Below, piece after piece: positions 6,884 through 13,995 of a stretch of DNA of 13,995 nt. The notes beneath the pieces are model-generated. The model had not been told where the DNA came from. It ran no database searches and saw only the letters and a list, made by a program, of their open reading frames with translations. The translations under genes and the position numbers were made by a program. This stretch comes from Bdellovibrionaceae bacterium UBA2351 (lineage in GTDB: Bacteria; Bdellovibrionota; Bdellovibrionia; Bdellovibrionales; Bdellovibrionaceae), in the NCBI GenBank assembly GCA_002344565.1, contig DDTZ01000041.1, forward strand, positions 1-13,995. The letters run 5' to 3'. Within the stretch, counting starts at the first letter, position 1; each line of letters opens with the position of its first letter.

Positions 6884-8653
6884 CTACTTCTTTAAGTCTA
6901 GTTCTTGCCAACGCGCATACAAAATTTCGATCTTTTTAGATATCTCATCCATCTGGACAAAGATCTCATAGGTCCTTTTTGGATCGGCGACCGTAGTTTC
7001 TAACTGAGATTCGTTTTTTAATTTCTCTAAGTTTTCTTCTAGTTGCGCGATATCAGTTTCGATAGTTTCAAACTCTCGGGTTTCTTTGAAGCTTAGACCT
7101 TTTTTGGTGTTAGTCTTTTTTGTTTTGGCTGACAATTTTTCTTGTTCTTTTAGGATACCCGCTTGGGCGTAGTACTCTTCCCACTGAAAGTAGTCACTAA
7201 ACAACTGTATCGGTTCCGGTGGATCCATATACATAATTTGGTTACTACACACATCCATGAAATAACGATCATGGGTAACTAAAATAATCCCACCTGGAAA
7301 ATCGGCTAAAGCTTTTTGGAGTGAAGCCAATGATTCAAAATCTAAGTCGTTGGTGGGTTCATCGAGTAATAACAGCTGGCTCTCTTCAAGCATCAGTTGT
7401 GCAATACGAATACGACTCTTCTCTCCTCCAGATAGCTTTTCTACTGGCAAATCCATTTGGTCATAACTAAAACCAAATCGTTCTAAGTAGGTTTTCGCGT
7501 ACATAGCTTCGCCTTGATACTTTACATAATCCCCTTGTGGACAAATATTTTTTAAAACCGAAGCCCTCAAATCCAGCGTTTGCTTGGTTTGCTCAAAATA
7601 AGCGACTTTAATCCCATCAGTTACCTGGATAGACCCACTGTCCGGTTTGAGTTGATCTAATATCAGTTTCAATAAGGTACTTTTACCGGAACCGTTGCGG
7701 CCCAGAATTCCAAGACGCGTGCTGCCCGTAATCAACAAATTCAAATCTGTAAAAATATTTCTATTTTCATATGAAAAATCTAAATTCTTGATCTCGATTA
7801 ACTTTTTTGGAGTGCGTTTATCACCAAAATCGAAATCAAAACTTTTAGCGGCCACTTTTTGTTTTAAGCCTTCAAACTCACTTTTGATAACGGCGTGATT
7901 TTGAATTCGATATTTCTGCTTAGTCTGACGAGCTTTAGCTCCACGACGTAGCCATTCCGTTTCACGACTTAACGTATTTTTCAATTTTTCGACGGTTGAT
8001 TTTTGCTGAGCAATCAGTTGCTCTTTTTTTTCTAAATGAGTGGCCAAATCGCCATCGGTAACCAACAGAAACTTAGGATTCTTTTTATCTAAATCAAAAA
8101 TTTTAGTACATGTTCGTTCCAAAAACAAACGATCATGTGTGACTAGAACGTAGGTCAAGCCAGAATCCCGTAAAAAATCCTCGATCCAAATAATTGAATC
8201 AACATCTAGATGATTCGTTGGCTCATCTAGGAAAAGTACGTCCGGCTTTTTTAGAATCTCAGCGGCAATGCCAATACGTTTTTGCAAACCGCCCGAGCAT
8301 TCTGAAAACAATAAGTCTTCGGCCAAAGTGTTTAGTTCAAGCTTAGACAACGTTTGCAGCAATTCCGCGTAATCGGATTCAATTTCTAATAAATGATTGA
8401 ACCACGATTGCGAATCATCCATATCAACCGTCTGTTGAAGGAAGCCAACCTTAAGTCCTTTACGATGAACAACGTCACCCTTATCCGGCTTAATCGTCTG
8501 CGCCAATATTTTAAATAATGTAGACTTCCCTGCTCCATTAGGACCAATGAGGCCAACTTTGTCGCCTTCAAAAACGCCGCAGCTGAGGTCAGAAAATAAG
8601 GTACGACCACCGTAGGAATGGCTCAATTTATTGGCAGATACTAGTAAACTCAC
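6884..8653 (-). CDS. uup: ABC-F ATPase, Uup-like
   Basis: A 589-residue protein with two ATP-binding cassettes and no membrane domain. Cassette 1: Walker A GPNGAGKST (37-45), signature CSGGL (119-123, Leu replaced by Cys), Walker B FLDEPTNHLD with Glu144. Cassette 2: GRNGSGKST (318-326), LSGGE (407-411), LLLLDEPTNDLD with Glu432. The linker carries a basic stretch RRGAKARQTKQKYRI (236-250) like that of Uup, and the last 70 residues form a coiled coil, also a Uup feature. ABC-F proteins act on ribosomes; Uup has also been tied to transposon excision and DNA branch handling, which fits its place here behind uvrC. Start is GTG at 8653, overlapping the uvrC stop as GTGA, with GGAG eight bases upstream; translation is probably coupled. 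Other ABC-F subgroups remain possible. Confidence 0.88.
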   Translation of the reverse strand: MSLLVSANKLSHSYGGRTLFSDLSCGVFEGDKVGLIGPNGAGKSTLFKILAQTIKPDKGDVVHRKGLKVGFLQQTVDMDDSQSWFNHLLEIESDYAELLQTLSKLELNTLAEDLLFSECSGGLQKRIGIAAEILKKPDVLFLDEPTNHLDVDSIIWIEDFLRDSGLTYVLVTHDRLFLERTCTKIFDLDKKNPKFLLVTDGDLATHLEKKEQLIAQQKSTVEKLKNTLSRETEWLRRGAKARQTKQKYRIQNHAVIKSEFEGLKQKVAAKSFDFDFGDKRTPKKLIEIKNLDFSYENRNIFTDLNLLITGSTRLGILGRNGSGKSTLLKLILDQLKPDSGSIQVTDGIKVAYFEQTKQTLDLRASVLKNICPQGDYVKYQGEAMYAKTYLERFGFSYDQMDLPVEKLSGGEKSRIRIAQLMLEESQLLLLDEPTNDLDFESLASLQKALADFPGGIILVTHDRYFMDVCSNQIMYMDPPEPIQLFSDYFQWEEYYAQAGILKEQEKLSAKTKKTNTKKGLSFKETREFETIETDIAQLEENLEKLKNESQLETTVADPKRTYEIFVQMDEISKKIEILYARWQELDLKK

Positions 8654-10536
8654 TCTGGGGTCTCCGCGACGTCGTCTTCGTTTAGTTGAATTAATATTCG
8701 TTCGGCCAGAATACGATTAAAGCCCTTAATTTGAGCAATCTCTTCCGCACTCGCTATCTTAATATCATCTAAAGAATCAAAATGCGTTAGTAAAGCTTTC
8801 TTTCGCTTTTCTCCTAAACCAACTACCAAATCTAGCTCACTGGCCAATGTTCGCTCTTCACGCAGCTTACGGTGAAAGGTAATAGCGAACCGATGGGCTT
8901 CGTCACGAATGTTGACTAAAATATTTAATCCATCGGCCTGTTGCCTAAAAAATACCGGGTTTTGTCGCCCAGGCAAGAAAACTCGTTCCTCTGTGGCTTC
9001 AACGTCGGCGGATTTAAAATCGCGCTTAACCCGCGCCTTGGCTAAACCCACTACAGGAATATGATTTTTTCCTAGTTCATTTAATATTTTTACGGCTTGG
9101 CCTAATTGTCCCTTACCACCATCCACTACGATTAACTGGGGTTCATCCCACTCGGAATGCTGAAATCGCCTAGATAGAACTTCATACATCGATGCAAAAT
9201 CGTTCTGCCCCTCAACACTTTTAATTTTATAGCGGCGGTAATGTTCCTTTGCAGGCAGGCCATCTTCAAAAACCACTTGCGACGCCACGGTCTCGGTACC
9301 TTGGAAATTTGAAATATCATAGCATTCAATACGATGCGGTCGCGCCAACAGCTCTAATTTACTTTTAATTTCATCTAGCCCAACAAATTTTTCTTCATTT
9401 TCAGCTAAGCGTTTTTCAAAATGTGAAATCGCATTCTCCTTACACATTTCCAAAAGTTTACGACCTTTTTCATCTGTAGGATAGCGTACGGAAATTTTTC
9501 TCTCGGAACGGAATTCAAGAACGTTCTCTAAAAGTTTATTGATGTCCCCGCCAAAGTCACTGCCAACCAAAACTTGATCCGGAATAATATTTTCTTCATA
9601 GTACTGATTGATAAATGAAACAAACCATTCACGTTCATCTTCAAGTGCGTCTGCGGGATTAACATCCAAGAACTGAGACCGATTACCAATAATTCGTCCG
9701 CTGCGGAAATGAAGAGTTTCAACGATGCAACCGCGCTCATCACCGTAGTACGTAAACACATCTAAATCGTCTTCGGCGCTCTCATTAATAACAGCCTGCT
9801 TTTGCAAAATCACCTTTATCGCTTGAATGGAATCACGAATCTTAGCCGCCATTTCAAACTTCTCTTCTTCTGAAAGCTGAAGCATTCGTTCATTCAAATG
9901 TTTTAGAACTTTTTTATTCTGTCCTTTTAGGAAATGCAGGGCACCTTCCACATCCAACGCATACGTCGGTTGATCCACATAACCCACGCAGGGCGCGGTA
10001 CAACGACCAATTTGATACGTCAGACACGGACGCTTGCGCGAACTAAATACCCCATCGGAACAGTCACGAATTTTAAATGTGCGATTCAGAAATTTGATCG
10101 TACCGAATACTGCCGCACCGCTAGTGTAGGGACCAAAATAGGCATGATTGTCCCGTTTCACCTTTCGACTTAAATAAAGGCGCGGAAATTTATCACCCAA
10201 AGTTAATTTAATATACGGATAGGATTTATCGTCCCGCAAACGAATATTGTACTTTGGCTTATTTTTCTTGATCAGTGAGGCTTCTAATAAAAAGGCTTCG
10301 ACTTCTGTCTTCGTTAAAATGTATTCAACAGTATGAATATTTTGAATCAACGCCCGAGTTTTACTATTGTGATCCAAATTTTGAAAATAACTGCGAACCC
10401 GATTCTTCAAATTCTTAGCTTTACCAACGTAGATAATCTTTTGAACATCGTTCTTCATCAGATAGACGCCGCTTTGGACGGGAAAGTCCTTAACGAACTC
10501 TTTCAATTCATCAAATCGACCGGACTTACTTGCCAT
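8650..10536 (-). CDS. uvrC: UvrABC excinuclease subunit C
   Basis: UvrC makes both cuts around damaged bases in nucleotide excision repair, after UvrB has marked the site. The 628 residues hold all parts: the GIY-YIG nuclease at about 16-96 (GVY at 23-25, YVG at 36-38, Arg46); four cysteines at 159, 171, 179 and 183, whose spacing equals that of the iron-sulfur cysteines of the E. coli protein; a UVR motif at about 207-242 for UvrB contact; an RNase H-like endonuclease with Asp407 in CYDISNFQG, Asp472 in VVDGGKGQLG and His548 in RDEAHRFA; and C-terminal helix-hairpin-helix repeats (570-618). ATG at 10536 is chosen because GGGGA lies eight bases upstream and the protein then begins like its family; a longer frame only runs through uvrB. 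It overlaps uvrB by 11 bases and the ABC-F gene by four. Confidence 0.97.
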   Translation of the reverse strand: MASKSGRFDELKEFVKDFPVQSGVYLMKNDVQKIIYVGKAKNLKNRVRSYFQNLDHNSKTRALIQNIHTVEYILTKTEVEAFLLEASLIKKNKPKYNIRLRDDKSYPYIKLTLGDKFPRLYLSRKVKRDNHAYFGPYTSGAAVFGTIKFLNRTFKIRDCSDGVFSSRKRPCLTYQIGRCTAPCVGYVDQPTYALDVEGALHFLKGQNKKVLKHLNERMLQLSEEEKFEMAAKIRDSIQAIKVILQKQAVINESAEDDLDVFTYYGDERGCIVETLHFRSGRIIGNRSQFLDVNPADALEDEREWFVSFINQYYEENIIPDQVLVGSDFGGDINKLLENVLEFRSERKISVRYPTDEKGRKLLEMCKENAISHFEKRLAENEEKFVGLDEIKSKLELLARPHRIECYDISNFQGTETVASQVVFEDGLPAKEHYRRYKIKSVEGQNDFASMYEVLSRRFQHSEWDEPQLIVVDGGKGQLGQAVKILNELGKNHIPVVGLAKARVKRDFKSADVEATEERVFLPGRQNPVFFRQQADGLNILVNIRDEAHRFAITFHRKLREERTLASELDLVVGLGEKRKKALLTHFDSLDDIKIASAEEIAQIKGFNRILAERILIQLNEDDVAETPE

Positions 10537-12613
10537 CCGCGGAATCCCCAGACCCACTTGCAGCACCTGCTTCGCGCGCACCAAGATCCATAATTTCAAG
10601 TCGACGAATCTCGTCACGGACCTTTGCCGCTTCTTCGAAGTCGAGTTGTTTCGCTAGTTTTTTCATCTTTTCACGCAAAGACCCAATTTCTTTTTGCAGA
10701 TTTTCTGGGCGAACGGGCTTACCTGTTTTTTCTTTTTGTTTATACTCTTCCTTAAGCTGTTTCAAATTCAGAGAGCCATCGAACATCTCGCCAATACCTT
10801 CACTGATCTTTTTATTGATAGATGCCGGCGTAATTCCATGTTTTTCGTTGTGTTCCATCTGAATTCGACGACGACGTTCTGTTTCAGACATTGCCTTCTT
10901 AATCGAGTCCGTAACGTTGTCCGCATACAAAATCACATGCCCGTTAATGTTTCGAGCCGCGCGACCAATGGTTTGAATTAGCGAGCGCTCTGATCGCAAG
11001 AAGCCTTCCTTGTCGGCATCCGTGATGCCGACTAAACTGACTTCAGGAATATCTAAACCTTCTCGAAGTAAATTGATGCCAATCAATACGTCAAAGATTC
11101 CCAAACGCAAATCACGGATAATTTCACTACGCTCCATGGTGTGGATTTCGCTATGCAAGTATTTAACTTTTACGTTCATTGATTCAAAGAATTCGGTCAA
11201 GTCTTCCGCCGAACGTTTAGTTAACGTCGTTATTAGTACGCGTTCTTTTTTAGCGACACGAATACGAATTTCCTTCAACAAGTCATCAACCTGAAATTTT
11301 ACGGGTCGAATTTCAACAATGGGATCAATCAACCCTGTAGGGCGAATGATCTGTTCGACGATGATACCTTCACTCTTCTCTAATTCATAGTTGGCAGGTG
11401 TCGCTGATACATATACCACTTTATCCATATTACGTTCGAACTCTTGGAAATTGAGTGGACGATTATCTAAAGCCGATGGCAAACGAAACCCGTGTTCCAC
11501 CAAGGTCATCTTACGCGCACGATCTCCGCGATACATCGCCCCTAATTGAGGAACCGTAATATGGGACTCGTCTATAAATGTAATAAAATCAGGAGGAAAA
11601 TATTCAATCAATGTAGGAGGAGCTTCTCCTGGTCCACGTCCCGTCAAGTGACGCGAGTAATTTTCTATCCCTTGGCAAAACCCCATGTGTTCGATCATTT
11701 CAATATCATAATACGTTCTTTGTTCTAACCGTTGAGCTTCTAGAAATTTAGATTGAGTCTTTAGCTCGGGTAAGCGTTGAAGTAATTCGTCCTGAATTGA
11801 TTTAATCGCTCGCTTTAGGTTGTCTTCGGTGGTGGCATAGTGACTGCCGGGATAAATGCCGACTTGATCCATATCACCGACCACTTCACCCGTCAGCGGA
11901 TCAAACCAAGAAATACGTTCGATATAATCACCAAAAAATTCAACCCGAATAGCCTTGGCATCTTCGTAGGCTGGGAACAGCTCAACGATATCTCCACGCA
12001 CACGGACGGTACCACGATGGAAATCAACGTTGTTACGTTCGTACTGAATGCGAATTAACTCACGGATAAAATCGTCCCGCTTCATTTCTGTATCGCGGAC
12101 AACGTGAACCATCATATCTTCATAGGCTTCGGGGGAACCCAAACCGTAAATACATGATACACTGCTGACAATGATCACATCGCGACGATCGAACAAAGAT
12201 CGTGTAGCCGAATGGCGCATACGATCGATCTGATCATTAATTGCCGAATCCTTTTCAATATAAGTATCCGTCGACGGAATATACGCTTCCGGTTGGTAGT
12301 AGTCATAAAAGCTAACAAAATACTCAACGGCGTTTTTGGGAAAAATTTCTTTAAATTCAGAATACAATTGTGCAGCTAACGTTTTATTAGGTGCCAATAT
12401 CAAAGCAGGGACATTCATCTTTTCAATGACATGAGCCATGGTAAATGTTTTACCGGAACCGGTAACACCAAGTAGCGTCTGGTGTTTGATTCCTTTTGCA
12501 AAATGTTCAACAAGCTGCTCAATGGCCTTAGGCTGATCACCCGAAGGTTTATAGTTTGAAATCAGTTTAAAATTATGTACGTGTGACTTTCCAGTTCCCT
12601 TCACTTTGGTCAT
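10526..12613 (-). CDS. uvrB: UvrABC excinuclease subunit B
   Basis: UvrB is the damage-verifying helicase of nucleotide excision repair; it is loaded by UvrA and recruits UvrC. The 695 residues have Walker A GVTGSGKT (49-56), the DNA-clamping beta-hairpin (YDYYQPEAYIPSTDTYIEKD, 103-122), motif II DESH (348-351), the SATP motif near 403-406, motif VI QTIGRAAR (547-554), and a C-terminal UVR motif (about 645-677) that binds UvrC. A short low-complexity tail rich in Gly, Ala and Ser ends the protein and also carries the uvrC ribosome site. ATG at 12613 has AAGGA six bases upstream; an in-frame TTG at 12652 lacks a site. It is first in the run uvrB-uvrC-ABC-F-kinase. I see no LexA-type operator in the 132 bases upstream. 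uvrA is not in the window. Confidence 0.98.
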   Translation of the reverse strand: MTKVKGTGKSHVHNFKLISNYKPSGDQPKAIEQLVEHFAKGIKHQTLLGVTGSGKTFTMAHVIEKMNVPALILAPNKTLAAQLYSEFKEIFPKNAVEYFVSFYDYYQPEAYIPSTDTYIEKDSAINDQIDRMRHSATRSLFDRRDVIIVSSVSCIYGLGSPEAYEDMMVHVVRDTEMKRDDFIRELIRIQYERNNVDFHRGTVRVRGDIVELFPAYEDAKAIRVEFFGDYIERISWFDPLTGEVVGDMDQVGIYPGSHYATTEDNLKRAIKSIQDELLQRLPELKTQSKFLEAQRLEQRTYYDIEMIEHMGFCQGIENYSRHLTGRGPGEAPPTLIEYFPPDFITFIDESHITVPQLGAMYRGDRARKMTLVEHGFRLPSALDNRPLNFQEFERNMDKVVYVSATPANYELEKSEGIIVEQIIRPTGLIDPIVEIRPVKFQVDDLLKEIRIRVAKKERVLITTLTKRSAEDLTEFFESMNVKVKYLHSEIHTMERSEIIRDLRLGIFDVLIGINLLREGLDIPEVSLVGITDADKEGFLRSERSLIQTIGRAARNINGHVILYADNVTDSIKKAMSETERRRRIQMEHNEKHGITPASINKKISEGIGEMFDGSLNLKQLKEEYKQKEKTGKPVRPENLQKEIGSLREKMKKLAKQLDFEEAAKVRDEIRRLEIMDLGAREAGAASGSGDSADGK
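10545..10549 (-). promoter_or_regulatory. Ribosome binding site of uvrC inside uvrB
   Basis: GGGGA on the minus strand, eight bases before the ATG at 10536. It lies within the last codons of uvrB, and so ties uvrC translation to that of uvrB. It decides the uvrC start. Confidence 0.6.
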
Positions 12614-12619
12614 CTGATT

Positions 12620-12624
12620 TCCTT
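12620..12624 (-). promoter_or_regulatory. Ribosome binding site of uvrB
   Basis: AAGGA on the minus strand, six bases before the ATG at 12613. It decides in favour of this start over an in-frame TTG at 12652. It directly follows the 3' arm of the leader hairpin. Confidence 0.6.
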
Positions 12625-12629
12625 TTTTC

Positions 12630-12680
12630 AGGCTATAGAGAATCCTTCGCAAATAGAACTCTCTAGCATCAGATAGCCTA
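12630..12680 (-). promoter_or_regulatory. Long imperfect hairpin in the uvrB leader
   Basis: On the minus strand, AGGCTA, an eight-base bulge, TAGAGA, an 18-base loop, and an unbroken TCTCTATAGCCT can pair through twelve positions. The hairpin ends 17 bases before the uvrB ATG, immediately next to its ribosome binding site. No run of T follows, so it does not look like a terminator. It may control translation or stability, or mark a protein binding site; no known riboswitch was recognised. Confidence 0.4.
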
Positions 12681-12731
12681 CCCGTTTTTAGGGCTTAGAG
12701 GAAGATCTTTCCGTCTAAACTAGTTATTCAC

Positions 12732-12747
12732 AAGCCGAATTAGGCTT
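12732..12747 (-). terminator. Weak hairpin at the end of the GLUG protein gene
   Basis: AAGCC and GGCTT form a five-pair stem with a six-base loop that overlaps the stop codon of the upstream gene (12746-12748). No T tract follows (GTGAATAAC), so termination would be weak or rho-assisted, and read-through into uvrB is possible. Confidence 0.25.
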
Positions 12748-13995
12748 ATTGTCCTAACCAGCGCAGCTGTGGCAAGCCCAGATTTCCATTTACCCAAATA
12801 GAAGCATCCCAGCCATTGTTTTGAATAGCAGATGAATATTCACTTGGCGACAGCGGCAACATGGCACCGGGATAAAGTGATCGCTTATCGCAGGCGACTG
12901 GCCCTACCCAAAATGAATTAGTCAGCACAGTATTCTTCGACAAGTCGACAGAATTTACTGAACCGGAAAATTCAGAAGGTAAACAGTAATTCGAATCAGC
13001 ATTATCCACATTAACATACGAGTTTTGAACGTAAAATTTAGCGTAAATTACGTTAGGAAAATTAGAATAGTCCCCCACAATCCCACTTCCAAATCCATTT
13101 GTGGTACCGTTGCTGACAGTTTTGAGTGCGCCTCTTACGTCTGCATATGAATTTTTAATTGTCGTGAAATTAGGCGAGTTAGAAAAGGCGGCGACGCTAG
13201 TTATATAGTTTGGACCCGATCCAACGCCTAAAGCCGTGATTTTAACATAAGACTGCTCGATTAAATTTTCTTGCCCCGCACCCGGGTTGTAACTACCATA
13301 GTTTTCAATACTGGTCAGACCGGAAGCACACTGGGGCGTGGCTAACACTACTCCCTCTGTCGAAATTTGGAAAAATCTTGATTTGCGCGCATCTAGCGTA
13401 AGCCCCGAAGCATACTGGACAATTGCGCGCCCCATAGAACTGCCGGATGAAGAACCAATATCAGAATAGTCATACTTTATCTTTAATTTAGAGACTGTCG
13501 AATTAGAAATAACTCCAAATACGGAAATGTCTTTTTTAGGGTAGGACTGCCCATCTGGATTTTTGCAATTATTAGATTCTAGCGAGCATTTCACGGTGTA
13601 ATTTATTGTATGATAACCACCGTCGAAATTTCCTGACGAAAATTGGGAAACTAAAATAAATTGGTCGCCCTCAGAACCACGCAATTTTACTTCACCCACA
13701 ACTGGATAGGTCGAAGCTCCGATATTAAGATTTGCTTTTAACTGCCAATAGTTGTCACCAGTATTCACGTTACTATTACCAAATCGATTCATACACAACA
13801 AATCGGTTTCATTCTTAATTTGGTAAGGACTGTCCGCTTTTCCGTTGCCGACAATATTTGAAAAACAGGTATTTAAACATACCCCATTGCTCATCACGTA
13901 CTTGGCATTACAACTAGATATCTGGCACGAGCCATACCCCGATCCCTGCGCGTTACATTTTTTCGAACCCGACCCGTTATTTTCCGAACACGCCG
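12746..13995 (-). CDS. Cys-rich, GLUG-repeat surface protein (5' end outside window)
   Basis: The frame stays open to the right edge, so at least 415 residues are seen and the N-terminus is missing; the GTG/ATG pair near 13897 is internal. Numbered from the first whole codon (13993-13991), residues 1-43 hold six cysteines (2, 13, 23, 28, 38, 42) in a module with the CN-G-GYG-C-SCN look of bacterial Cys-rich stalk repeats. The rest follows the GLUG adhesin plan: DSPYQIKNETDLL, YWQLKANLNIG, FDGGYHTINY, then rungs IEQSYVKI (245-252), IKNSYADV (279-286), VQNSYVNV (322-329) and LTNSFWVG, closing with GWDASIW and LPQLRW near the end. This predicts a beta-helix on the cell surface or secreted, with a role in attachment (inference; family function is poorly known). 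Disulfides imply an oxidising compartment. It precedes uvrB by 132 bases on the same strand but is unlikely to share its function. Confidence 0.75.
   Translation of the reverse strand, partial: ACSENNGSGSKKCNAQGSGYGSCQISSCNAKYVMSNGVCLNTCFSNIVGNGKADSPYQIKNETDLLCMNRFGNSNVNTGDNYWQLKANLNIGASTYPVVGEVKLRGSEGDQFILVSQFSSGNFDGGYHTINYTVKCSLESNNCKNPDGQSYPKKDISVFGVISNSTVSKLKIKYDYSDIGSSSGSSMGRAIVQYASGLTLDARKSRFFQISTEGVVLATPQCASGLTSIENYGSYNPGAGQENLIEQSYVKITALGVGSGPNYITSVAAFSNSPNFTTIKNSYADVRGALKTVSNGTTNGFGSGIVGDYSNFPNVIYAKFYVQNSYVNVDNADSNYCLPSEFSGSVNSVDLSKNTVLTNSFWVGPVACDKRSLYPGAMLPLSPSEYSSAIQNNGWDASIWVNGNLGLPQLRWLGQ

Noticed and set aside
10537..10617. Longer N-terminus for uvrC
   Set aside because: The added 27 residues lie entirely within uvrB in another frame, do not resemble UvrC, and the ATG at 10536 has a good ribosome site.
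12614..12652. Longer N-terminus for uvrB from a TTG
   Set aside because: No ribosome site precedes it, and it would run through the leader hairpin; ATG at 12613 has AAGGA at proper distance.
12614..12745. LexA-type SOS operator upstream of uvrB
   Set aside because: I looked for TTAC-N3-GTAA, CTG-N10-CAG and GAAC-N4-GTTC forms and saw none with both halves intact.
13892..13897. GTG-ATG as the start of the GLUG protein
   Set aside because: The same frame remains open through to 13995 and encodes a convincing Cys-rich module, so these are internal codons.

Overview
The window (about 42% G+C by eye) carries nine protein-coding genes, one of them cut by the right edge, and one insertion sequence. 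No RNA genes or CRISPR arrays were seen. The mixture suggests a Gram-negative, moderately AT-rich bacterium, possibly of the Bdellovibrio kind: an FHA-linked membrane protease, an exported S33-type hydrolase, a Cys-rich GLUG adhesin-like protein, and core genes split by a small zinc-ribbon transposon. That assignment is inference from protein style, not from a marker gene comparison.

Layout, left to right. (1) efp (elongation factor P) on the minus strand, with a probable shared terminator at the very left edge. (2) A 172-base divergent promoter region. (3) A plus-strand pair: an 878-residue protein with an FHA domain, one membrane span, a trypsin-like protease domain and a large unrecognised C-terminal part, followed 22 bases later by an exported alpha/beta hydrolase with Ser-Asp-His residues in place. 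(4) A roughly 1-kb insertion sequence with long imperfect terminal inverted repeats, encoding an IS1/IS1595-like transposase on the minus strand. It sits exactly between two convergent genes, and its outer repeat ends overlap both stop codons. (5) A minus-strand run, in order of transcription: uvrB, uvrC, a Uup-like ABC-F ATPase and a soluble PAS histidine kinase. uvrB/uvrC overlap by 11 bases, uvrC/ABC-F by 4, and the kinase follows after 51 bases. (6) A 132-base leader upstream of uvrB containing a long potential hairpin. (7) The 3' part of a Cys-rich, GLUG-repeat surface protein on the minus strand, open at the right edge.

How they work together: UvrB and UvrC are the damage-verification and double-incision proteins of nucleotide excision repair. 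The coupled Uup-like ATPase makes this a compact genome-maintenance operon, and the kinase at its end may share its transcription. The FHA protease and the hydrolase look like a cell-envelope proteolysis pair, in which a cytoplasmic phosphopeptide-reading domain is joined to a periplasmic protease. This pair is the least ordinary biology in the window. I found no complete, clearly new multi-gene system.
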